From assembly GCA_017654935.2 (NCBI GenBank), contig CM065691.1, forward strand, positions 27,038,587-27,102,586: a DNA stretch of 64,000 nt. Direction: 5' to 3'. The stretch comes from Phymorhynchus buccinoides. Lineage: Eukaryota > Mollusca > Gastropoda > Neogastropoda > Raphitomidae. The translations under genes were made by a program, and so were the position numbers. Each line of letters opens with the position of its first letter. Position 1 is the stretch's first letter. Shown piece by piece: positions 12,811-24,800 of the stretch. The notes under the pieces were generated by a model that saw nothing but the letters and a program-made list of their open reading frames with translations, was not told the DNA's origin and made no database searches.

Positions 12811-15800
12811 ATGAAGGGATGGGTAATAAGAAGAGAGACTGAATGAATATGGGCATAGACAAAGAGAGAGAGAGGGGGGGGGGGGGGGGGGGGGTAGATA
12901 AGGAAGGAGGGAAGATGGGTGGGAAGGAAGGAAGGAGGAAGCATTAGATTTGGATGATGCATATTCAAATGAAAATATATATACAGAGAAGTAACATTAA
13001 TTTTTGGAAAGATATAAGTATACAAATTGTGAAGATAGATTGTGTGCAGGGACGGTATTCATGTCGAGATAGCATGAGACTTAGCATTAAATCCTATAGG
13101 ACATTGGAAGAGCTTCTAAGTTAGCATCATGCTAAGTCTCATGCTATCTCGACATGAATACCGTCCCAGGAAAATAACTAATAAGACTATAAAAAAAAAG
13201 AATTCCAGATGCTGGTCTGAGATTAATTTGTTATTAACATTTTCCCCCCAAAGCTAGTCTAATTGATTTTCATCGTGTGTTATTGTGATGTGAACAGGTC
13301 TGAAGGGTGAGGATGTGGAGAGACTGAAATGGGTGCTTGCAGTGCCATTTGAAGAGCAGTGCCTGCGAGATCATTCTTCATTGCAGCCATCCTCAGAATG
13401 TCTGTTGATCGAAATTGGACCAAGGTTGGTTAACATATTTTTCGGGCTGTAAGGCACAACTCTAAAGGCACACCTCTAAAAATTAGATTTTGTTATTATA
13501 TTTTCTTACTGTTTGTTGTTTGTGGCTCAAGCCACAAACCTATAACTCACTTTGTCGGTCGGTCGGTCTGTCTGTCTGTCGGTCGGTCCAAAATTGTCGC
13601 ACATTTTGACAAAATGTCGCACTTCAAATCGAGGCTACACTTCAAATTGAGGCCGCTCTTTAACATGATGTATTTTAAAAGCGTACAAAATAATAAACAT
13701 ACGTAATACAGACACTACAACAGACACGACGAGTATGCGGTGCTTCTTTTGATGAGTATAAGTAGGATACATAGTTTTAAATGTTTTCCAAAAGATATAA
13801 AAAGTTACGAAATGGTGCAGAGATAACATTCTGGTTTACAGATTAAAATTATTGAAAAGCCAGGGGAGGTGACTCATGGTTGGAGTGGTAAAAATAGACC
13901 GCGTGCCACAAACTATTGCGATTTCGCGCTTGTTTGTTTGTTTGTTTGTTTGTCTTACCCTGGCTTAAAGACTCCAGGGATCATCCCAACAGCCAAATCA
14001 CTTGAACACTATGGTACAAATGCAACAGCTTGGCATGAGAACATTACGTGTGTGACCGTTTTTTATGACCCCGCCACATGGGCAACCACACTCCGACTTC
14101 GGAGGATTTTGGACTGATGATGTTAAGCCAGGAGCTTGTCATGGCTTAGGACAATCCCCGCACAACCATGCAGAGCATAACAACATTTTGATGTAGCCTT
14201 GGTGTTCTAGCTTATGTCGACTGGTCTGACACAGCCTCATGCCAAGGCATGATATTTTCTTACTATTTTGTTAGTCATATTATAGGCCTCTGTAACTAGG
14301 GTTATTAACGCCCTTGACAGTGAGAGTGATGCCCTTGCTGGTCAATACTGACACGGGCATTCACTCTTGCGAAAGGCAGTCATTTAGTGGCATCAAATAG
14401 GGTTATTGGCGAGAGTTATCCCCCTGTTTGGTCAGTACTGAACCATCTTCCCCCACCCACCAAGGGCATTCACTCTTGCAAAAGGTGTTCGTTGCAGACC
14501 CCAATAAGAAGGAGGGGTCTTGGTCTAAGAAAAAAGTATCACCTTGTAGTCCGTAGAATATGGTATATTAAAATCAATATGACATGAACATTTTTATTAC
14601 AATATTAGCGCACAATATCAAAGTATGTAATTGTGCATGCTGCATACAATTAATGTATGAGTGAAGTTAATTATGATCAAAAGGGAGTAGCTTTGTGACT
14701 TGAATTTTATATTTATGTGGATAATAATGGAAAACAAATTCCAAGAGAACACTTCCTTCTCAGGAACAACTTCATTATAATGTGGAAATCAAAAGTAAAT
14801 TACACTGAGCATCTAGCGATGCATCTTCATTTTGTTTCTCACTTCAGCATCATTGTTATTGTTTCTTTTTTTAACTCTTCTAGCGCCATGTATTTTTTGA
14901 CGTTGGTTGTCCGTTGCATCTCAACCAACAAGAGGGGAGTGACTAAATTTATTTGAGCGCGTATGCGTTGTTTTAACAGAAAAATGGTACTTGACAATGA
15001 ACGTCTTTGCATTTGATGGGAGTGTAGAGTGATGTACTGGGCGGTTGTATTCACCCATAGTGCTAGAACTTAGAAAGAGTTAAAATGAATTTCAATCACC
15101 TGTCTCTCCAGATAGTGTTTTTGAAAAAAATCTGAAGAATTGAATATCTATGTATGATGAATTTGTTGTTGTTGACGTACCCTGGCTAAAAGACTCCAGG
15201 GATCATCACTATGGTACAAATTCATCAGCTAGGGACGATAACATTATAGGTGTGACCGTTTTTGATTACCCCGCCACTTGGGCAGCCACACTCCGTCTTC
15301 GGTGGATGATGAATATATATTTTAGGACGTTTCATTGTATTTGAACTTATAATCCACGCTGTGTTTCAGGTTGAATTTTTCCACGGCTTTTTCCACCAAC
15401 TGCGTGTCGATCTGCCAGTCGATCGGCCTGCACTCCGTGAGCAGGGTGGAGTGCTCCGTCCGCTTTCTCATCACCCTGAAAGACGGGAGACGGGTTTCCG
15501 CCGAGGATGAAGAAAGCGTGGTGCTGTCGCTGCACGACCGCATGACCCAGTGCCGCTACGTGGAGCCCCTGAGGACGTTTGAGCAGAGGGTGGTGCCGGA
15601 CAAGGTGGTTGAGGTGGACGTCATGGGCAGAGGGAGGGCGGCCCTGGAACAGGCCAACAAGGAACTGGGTGAGAACGTCAGAATAAACGGACAAGTTCTG
15701 TACTTCATGGACTATATGCCAATAGCCTGCACCTTATGATGTGGCTAATGAACATGGGTGAAAGTAGTTCAAGCATGCTCCTGAAATCAAGATTGAAAAA

Positions 15801-18800
15801 TCTGATGGAAAGAGTCTTCAGAATAGGGCATTTGCCACGAGTGTTCGTTCGCTATACTAGACTACTAATTTGCCCGCACTCGTTCTGCCCGAGTTACACT
15901 GACCTTTCTAATTCGACTCGGTGAAATTCAAGGTCGCCCTCACGTGGCAAGTGCCCTATTGGCCATCTTGTCATCTGGAACTACGGTCTTTTCTTACGTT
16001 GTTGCTGACGAACCCTGGCTGAAAGACTCCAGGGATCATCCCAACAGCCGAAGCACTTGAACATTATGGTACAAGTGCATCAGCTAGGGGTGAGAACATT
16101 ACGTGTGTGACCGTTTTGATTACCCCGCCACATGTGCAGTCACACTCCGTCTTCGGGGGATTTGGGAGACTGAGGATGTTATGCTAGGAGCTTGTTATGT
16201 CTAAAGACAATCCTCGCATAACTATGCATAGCAAAAAACAACAACAACAAAACTATGCATAGCATAGCAACATTTTAATGTAGGCTTGATGTTCTAGCCT
16301 ATGTCAATTGGTCTGATACAGCCTTAAGCCAAGGCGATACCACGGTCTTATAAAATCAAACATTTCTGCCAAAATTGATGGCAGATTAAAACAGAATGAT
16401 TTATAATATAAATCATTCTTGCATATAAATTATAATAATATAATTGCATATAAATTATATGCAATTCTAACAATATCTCCACCCATCCCTATATACAGGC
16501 ACACACACTTTGGAAATTATTTTTAATGTGGTCATCACTTAGGATTGGAATATTCAGAGAACACTGAAACGTGTCATGTTAGGATTGATAAAATGTTTTA
16601 CTTTTACCTGTGAATAAACAGTAAGAAAGTATTGTAACAAGCATAAGAATTTTGTATTAAATTTAATGTGTGCGCTTTATCTTATAGAGTCAGTCTGTAA
16701 ATTATGAAAAAGTAAAAATTATAAAAAAGTTTAAAGTGAGAAAGTGTTAAGTAACAGCCACTTTGCCTCAAAATGTCCTCACATTTTGCCTTTTGTAAAA
16801 CCTTGACTGCTTCATGTATTTTTCTGTGTTGATACTTTTTATCCATCCAGACAGATTTTGTGACAGGTATTGTTTTTTGGTCTGTCTGTCTGTGTATCGA
16901 TTTTCTCAAAAACTACTGGACGGATTTTAATCAAATTTGGTACAGGGGTAGGCAAAAGAAAAAGAAAGCTTTCTTTCGATAATCATGACATTGCCGGTTG
17001 TTAGTGATTTTTAAAGATTTTTGGGGTTAATTTACAAATCATTCAAATGTTGTCAGTGAACAAAGGTATTGAGCAAACAGCAAAGCAAGAGCACTGTCCC
17101 TTTAACAAGTATACTAATATTTACCCATGTGACTGATTAGTTGCAACATATGAAACATAAGTCTGGCTGGGTTTGCACTGTTGCAATGCTTGTTTTTTTA
17201 AAATTTTATTTTGTTTTTGTCTGACAGGCTTATCATTTGATGAGTGGGACCTGGACTACTACTCACAGATGTTTGTTCAGAAGATAAAGCGCAACCCTAC
17301 TAGTGTTGAGTGCTTTGATCTGGCACAGTCAAATAGGTAACGCCTTTATTGCTTTCTTTTCCTATGGCATATGTGACCCAGCACCATAAAAAGGACATTA
17401 ACTCTTCTAGCACCACGGGCAAATGTATTCAAAGACTGTATAGGGGAAGATAAGCATCCGGTCTCTTTTCCCTATATGAGTAGTGAGGACAGAAACACTG
17501 GTTATGTCCCTTTTAAACAGGACACATTTTACACGTCGTTAGGCCAGTTGAATTCTACGTTCAAGTTCCAGTCTGAGTTTTTGGATAGCCTGCACTGTGA
17601 ATAGTGTACTGTCCCCACTAACGATAACTCTATCAGCCCGTTTCGCCGAGCTCTTAAGTAATCCATCTTACCCTTTTAGAATATCTTTGATGTATTCGCC
17701 CAGTACATCACACTTCACCCCTACCAAATGCAAAGACATTCACTGCCAAGTGGCCTGCCGTGTGTTTGTCTTTTTTCAGAGCTTATGTCAGTGATTTTTT
17801 TTTCTGTCAAAGCAACACATGTGCACTCCAAAAGATAGTTACCCCCTCTTGTCGGTTGAGATGCAGCAGACAACCAAGAACATAAAAAATACATGGCGCT
17901 AGAAGAGTTAAGTGTCGAACTGACCATTCTGAGAAAATTGTACATTTGAAAACTTCAAACGATTTTCTTTCTAATGATGCAAGAACCATTGTAGTTGGTA
18001 GAGTAAGCGTCAGCCATTTTGAGAAAAGTCTAAATTCTAGCCTAGCTGAAGAAAATGCATTGATCTACTCATTTTAAAGCACTTAGAGACCATATTAAAG
18101 ATTATCCTTTATAGATATGAAAAATAATATGCTAGAGAACACGAAAATACCCGTAGCTCAAAATTGACAAAAAATGATATTTTTGACTTTTGTAACCTGT
18201 TTTGAGAAAATAGCCCAGTGACTTAATGTCCCTTTCGTGGTGCTGGGTGACATATTATTTGTGTTTGAGTGTTATTGTCTGTTGTTTCCTATGAAAGCCA
18301 ATTGTGATTCTATCTGGAGTAATCGAAAATCTGTAGGCATGTTTGCTTGAAATATTTGGTCCAAATGTTGGTCGTGATCATATTCCAAGTAATTAATGTA
18401 TTTGTGCAGGTGTGTGTGTGGTTGTGAGGAGACATTTTTGGCCTGTTTAAAGTTTATTTGACTTGACTTGACTTGTTTTTCTAATTTTAAGATGTTGAAA
18501 GTGCGTGTATTTGTACATGCAGATGAACGATTGAGGAGACATTTTTGGCTTGTTTATCCAATTTCAAGTTGTTGAAAGTTTTAGCCAATATCATTTTTGT
18601 TTAGTGTTTGTGAGAATGTTTTGTTGTTTGTTTACACTTTGGTAGGGCATATGTGCCTGTCTTGGCTTTAAAAAAAGCCACTGAAAGAGTAGTGTAAGCG
18701 TGATAACACTTTGAATAGTTCTTGGCGTAAATAATATACATGTATCAATATAAACTTTTCAGCCTTTCTCAGTAGCATCATTTTATGTAGGATCCATAAA

Positions 18801-21800
18801 TTGTTGCCAACAGCTATTTTTTAATGGAAATATCTCTGTTGATTAGTCAATAAGTATTAATGTGTATTAAAGGTGCACTATGTTATTTAAAGTATATCCA
18901 GTGACTACTATTGTTATTTCTTGATTGCATCAAGGATCCAAGTTCTTTTTGCAGTGAACACAGTCGCCATTGGTTTTTCAAAGGCCAGATGATAATCGAT
19001 GGAAAGGAAGTTCCAGAGTCCCTGTTCGACACCATCATGTCAACCCAGCTGCACACCAACAACAACAACGTCATCAAATTCAACGACAACAGCAGGTGAT
19101 GCAAACTGACGATTGTTTACAGAATATACAAATTCCTTTTTCAGTGGATTGTTGAATATTGATAGGACTCCTAGTTTTAAAAGAAGTATTTTGCGGCTTG
19201 AACGATAGCTATGTATTTTCCCCAATAAAAAAAGAAAACAAAATTGAGCTGGATTTTAGAAACCACACTGCAAGGGAAATGTTTATGTACATATCACAGT
19301 AAGTGAACATTTCGTTAGACCGCAACATGACCCAGGGCTGTATACCTTTAGGTCTGTATGTAGGCTTTTTGGAGTATCTTTTTAAGTCAAATGTTCATGC
19401 AGCAACAGCATATCGTCGCTGTCCGACGCTAACCGTGTATTTACACAATCTGATTTTACAGGAGCATCAAAAAACATTGTCACCTGCTACAAAGTCAATC
19501 CCCATTTGATATACGCTTGACCCTTCTTTACCGATGAGGAAACATGTGACACAATAAAAGTTGCATTAACACCCAAAATTTTCGTGATAATTCAGTTACA
19601 CGGTTAGTCACAAAGTTAGTGCATTGTTCTCACAATGGGAGATACGACAGCTGCCGGCAGTTACACGATTAGCGTGACCAGTTACACGCTTATCGCGTCA
19701 AAACCAGCAACAACCCGCCACATACACGATTATTTCCGTGGTATCATGTGACAAATTTGAGCATTTTCATTGGTCGCAGACACAAGATATTTATAGAAGA
19801 CCTGCGTGAGGTCACTGGAAGGAGTTTCAGTAAAAAATCTATTTTTGTCAAATTTTGTAGATACACGGTTAGCGTCGGACAGCGACGATATTTTGTTAAA
19901 GGCATTTCATGCTGGTCCTTTGGTCAGTATAGTTTATATTTTGATAGAAATGGATAGTTTGTTTCCAACATTTCTGCATATGGATCTGAGTTCTAGAAAG
20001 CAATATTATTGTTTTTATTCAGCTGCTATGAATGGGACATAAAGTGAATGTTTTTTGCCCCTCATTCTATGTCATTTGTAAAGAAAGCACACCCAAATAC
20101 AATAAGCGTTTTTGTTTTTCTTCATTCCAGTGCCATAAAAGGACATACAGTCAACGTCTTGACACCTGTGGACAGTTATTCACCTGGACCTTTGATTGTG
20201 AAAGAGAACGTGACACGCCATGTTGTATTTACTGCAGAGACCCACAATTTCCCAACTGGTCGGTCACCATAATTGTTTTTTTCCCTCTCCCATGCATTCC
20301 ATTTTTCCTTACTTTTGAAAACATAAGGTACAAAGCATAAATCTGCATGTTTTCTGTATTTTGTTCATATAGAAAAACAAAAAACATTATTCAGAACATT
20401 GTGAAAGAAAAAGAATATAACACATCTGACTGAAAGTGGAAGTAAAAATAAGGAAAAAAGACACATATATGAGAGAAGAACCTTTTTTTTTAGATATTAA
20501 CTGAAAATGTTTGTTGCATTTATAAAAAAATCTTTCGTTCCTTGCTTTATGTTGGTTTATGTAGGTAAAACAGTAGTTTAAGCTGTCTTGATATGCATAA
20601 TCTCTAAAGATGGGCTTGCCATTTTGATTAAGACACAAAGTAACTGAAGATCGAGAAACAGTAAAAATGCCCGTGAACTCAATCCTCAGTGTTGATTCTC
20701 AATTTAAAATTTTGTTGTTGTTGAGTTTTGGCTGTCCCATCTTCTGGGCCGAACAGTGGCGTTGCTCCCACGCCGCTCATTCTGAGTCCCAATTCGCAGC
20801 CACACCTCCACACGTTCAGGTCGCAGAATCCGAGAGCAGCAGTCCAAGAAGAGCGAATCTATGTTAGGCCGTCAGGAGGCAACCAACAGAGGAAACACTG
20901 CACTGCTGCTGAGTCACTTCGGTGGAGTTCAGTAGAGCCTGTTCAGGACAGCACTTACTAAGCCCCCTACTGACGACACTATTCTCTTAGTCGCGGAGCC
21001 AGCGTGAGTGAGGTCCTCCTGCGAGGGCACCACCACGACCGTCCACCGACAGCTCCCCAGAACACACTGATCCCCATGACTTTGACCTGAACGCACCAAG
21101 GCATAGACTGGATCAGAAACCGAAACTGAGGTCACCATGAGAGCAGGTCTGATTCTCAATTTTGTTGCTTTATGTGAATAATTGGTGAATGGAATGTTAT
21201 GCAGGAGTTGCTCCCTTTCCTGGAGCCACGACAGGGACCGGCGGCAGGATACGAGACGTGCAGAGCACAGGGCGTGGAGCGCACGTTGTGGCAGGAACAG
21301 CAGGATACTCTTTTGGAAATCTCCTGATTCCAGGTAAGCTGTTCACTGCCACAATGTATTGGTGTGTGTCAGGGCTCCCAATCGTCCCGCAGAACAAGGG
21401 GTCCCAGGGACTCCTTCACTTACAGTATAGAGGGTCCTAGAGGCGGGATAGAGGGTCCCAGTGGCATTGCGAATGTTAAGAATTTTTCTAGTGCATCCCA
21501 GGGACCCCCTGCACATTCTTTTAGAGGGTCCTTGAGAATTTTAGTGCTTCATAGACCCCCAAATGGGGGTCCCTGGGAGCCCTGCTCATTCAAGTCATAT
21601 GTCCGGAATTAATGGATAGCTATCAATGGTCGACTTATGGCGATTTTTTTCACGCCAGAGGGCAGTCAATGCACTAGGGGCTTATCACGTGATTTTCTTA
21701 GTTGGGCGTAGTGAGAGAGAGAGAGAGAGATGGTGGGACACCTCCCTCTCTCTCTCTCTTTATCCCCAACTAAGAATATAGAGAGGATTAGCCCCACACG

Positions 21801-24800
21801 AGCGTCATGCCCTCTGGCGTGAAAAAAATCCCACTAAGTCTCTCATTTGATGCATTTCCTTCAAGGGAAGTAAATCTGTGTGCACCTTGGTCACTTCTAA
21901 ACTTGCTTCGTTCCCTTAGACCACAATTTTGCCTCTGACTTTGCTTTTGTAGTGGTTTGTTGTGGGGAAACCAATCGGTGTAGAGAGTTTTTCTGTATAT
22001 AAAAAAGTCTGATCTACCACTTCTCTATGTCTAAACCTGAAGTAGAAACCCGTAATCTTCTTTCATTTCTCCTTTTGTTTATGTATGTTTTGTTTGTGTG
22101 CTTGGCTGGAGTGATTTGTGAGTTTTTTGAACAATTCAAAATCGTTGTGATGCGAATGAGTTAACCTATTGCAAGGTTTTTAGGGTTCCACTCTCTTTCG
22201 TCTTTCTCAGTTTTCCATCGCTCTTGAGTCACTAAAAATAACAGAGCTTTCTAATTTATAAAAAAATGTCTTTAATAGTCTGATGCCGTTATTAGCTTTC
22301 AGACGCTAGTTATCATCTAGGTCTGTTTTGTTTGTTTTCCAGTCTGTCCACGCAATGTCTTGTGAACCACTGCACAGAACTGCTTCAATTTTGCATGGTG
22401 GTGTATTACAGGAAGCTAAATAAGTATAACCAAAGACACTGAAAAGAAAAAAATAGCATCCGGTCTCTTTTCCATATATGAGTAGTGAGGACAGAAACAC
22501 TGGTTATGTCCCTTAAAAACAGTACACATTTACACGTCGATAGGCCAGTTGAATTCTCCGTTCAAATTCCAGTCTGAGTTTTTAGATAGCCTCCACTGTG
22601 TGTGGTGTACTGTTCCCACTAACGATAACTCTATCAGCCCGGTTCGCCGTAATTCTTAAGTAGTCCATCTTACCCTTTTACTAGAATCTTTGGTATAACC
22701 TTGTTGACCTTGACTTTTGTGCCTGAATTGCCAATGGGGAAAGAGAGGCAGAGGTTGGTTTTTTTCAATAGTTTGCAACACCCCACGTTTTTAATCAGAT
22801 GTCCTGAAGTTTCTTTAAAAAAAACCCAATTCTAAATGCCATGATATCTTGGTAATTAAGCTGTCTCGGATGTGCTTCTTACCCCATGTTTGCAAGCAAA
22901 TTGTCCTTAAGTTAGTTTGCAAAACAAATGTTGATTAATGTTTGATTAAAGTTCTTACAGTTATGTTGTATTTCTGTCATGTTGTTGCACCTAACCTGAA
23001 TTTCTCTTCTGGAGACATTAAAGTATACTTGAATTTGAATTTGAACTTGAAATGTCCTGAACTTTGTGATTATTTTTGTCAGTACTATATACTATACTAC
23101 TAAACTGTTGAAAATCTGTTTTCTCAGGATACCCATTACCGTGGGAAAGCGAAGATGAATACCCAGCAAACTTTGCCTCACCCGTTGATATAGCCATAGA
23201 GGCCAGTAACGGAGCCTCCGACTACGGGAACAAGTTTGGGGAACCGGTTTTGACTGGGTTTGCCCGGTCATTCGGACTGCGCTTTCCTGACGGGGAACGT
23301 CGGGAATACATCAAGCCCATCATGTTTAGCGGAGGGATTGGAGCTTTAGATGGTGGTCATGTGAAAAAAATGGCTCCCAACACTGGTATGATTTAAAAAA
23401 AGAATTGCTGTTTGAATGATTTTGTGTGCTTTGAAAGAGTGGACTATTTTGTGTGTAATGACGTAAATGAATTGTGACACAGCACCACGAAAAGGACATT
23501 AACCCTTTCATCGCCACTGTCGCCTCTTGGCACCACAATGATTTAACTCCCATGTCACTAAAAAGCATCAAATGAGGGTCTGATATCCAGTGACCTTATG
23601 ATTTTAATTTTGGGAGGTAAAGATAGGCCCTAATTTAGGCATGTCACAGAAGAATCCCCAGTATTCCAGACGAACTCTTTTCTCTACCCAGGTAAGTTTA
23701 ATGGTACATTTTGGCTGAGGAATGGCTAGCGTTGAAAGGGTTAAGTGTCAAAGTGACCATTCTGAGAAAATGCTACAGTTGGAAACTTCAGGCAATTCTC
23801 TTTCTAATGATGTAAAAAACATTCTTGTATCTTTTTTCATTCAAGAGTTATAAGCATTTAAAGTTGAGAGGGTGACTGTTGGCCATTTTGTGAAATCACA
23901 GTCTAAAGTCTATCCTATCCTAAGGAAATGCATCAACCTATTAATTTTAAAGCACTTTTTGGATTATTTAGAGACCGTGACAAAGATTGTGCTTCATCCA
24001 TGGACATTAGCAGACCTGTTTACTCTACTCTTTTCGAGTAGTATTCTACTCAATTTGGACCTCTAAAAAATTGAAAATTGCTCTAAATACTCATTTTCAG
24101 TGAACATTGTTTGATGGTTTAATGAATAGGACTACTCATTTCACACCAAAACTACTCATTTCAGCTATCCAGACTACTCAAGACTTGTGTAGGGGGTAAA
24201 CAGGTCTGCATTAAGGATAAGATGTCGGAGAGCGCGAAAATACCCAAAGCTCATAAAAATACCCAAACCTCATAATTATTGATAGAAAATGAGGTTTTTG
24301 ACTTTGCAAGCCTGTTGTGTGAGAAACTAGCCCAGCCACTTGATGTCCCTTTCATGGATGGTGCTGGGTAATAATTATGTGCATGTTCTTGTGTGCTTTG
24401 AAAGAGTAGAGGATTGTATACATGTGCTACGATGTAAAATGAATTAGTTGGGCATTTGCGTGCTTTGAAAGCGTGGATGGTTTTGTGTGTAATGATGTAA
24501 AATTAATTAGCTATAGAGTACCAACAGGTCTGTGTGTTGGTTGGGTATGTGCATACCCCCCCCCCCCCTACCCCCCCCCCCCCCCCCCCTCCCCCCCTCC
24601 CCCCCCCCCCCCCCTCCCCCTCCCTGTAGAGAAATCACGTCATGCTTGCGTCATTGTTTGCGTCACAATGGGGGTTGTGTTTGCGCAACCCCCCTTGGTA
24701 CTCTATATTTTGTGTTATTTGACAGAATGGACAATATAAAAAATATGTGTGTCATGCTGTAATATGCACTAGAGGAGCATACAATGGAAACTTTGGAACA

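Larger units (their letters stand above)
15753..16620. mobile_element. TIR element P, copy 1, with two nested insertions
   Basis: Matches the copy at 53660-54475. It begins ATGGGTGAAAGTAGTTCA and resumes after the insertions with AAATCAAACATTTCTGCC, ending near TTTTACTTTTACCTGTG. It is interrupted by element Q and by SINE-like A copy 3. Confidence 0.7.
17370..18254. mobile_element. TIR element C, copy 1, hosting nested elements
   Basis: Ends are inverted copies: TATGTGACCCAGCACCA at 17370 and TGGTGCTGGGTGACATA at the right. Without its insertions it is about 370 bp. The TTAA in its left arm received MITE J copy 2. Confidence 0.82.
23471..24371. mobile_element. TIR element C, copy 2, hosting MITE I and MITE D
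   Basis: Begins TTGTGACACAGCACCACGAA and ends near GGTGCTGGGTAAT. The same left-arm TTAA that received J in copy 1 here received MITE I. MITE D inserted in its interior. Confidence 0.78.

Noticed and set aside
12662..13025. His-Thr and Ser-Leu rich frames in intron 1
   Set aside because: They are translations of (GT)n and (GA)n tracts on the minus strand.
20712..21150. Open minus-strand frame beginning [20 protein letters not shown]
   Set aside because: The same text recurs in the dispersed repeat E at 44748-45180, so it belongs to a SINE-like repeat and not a gene.
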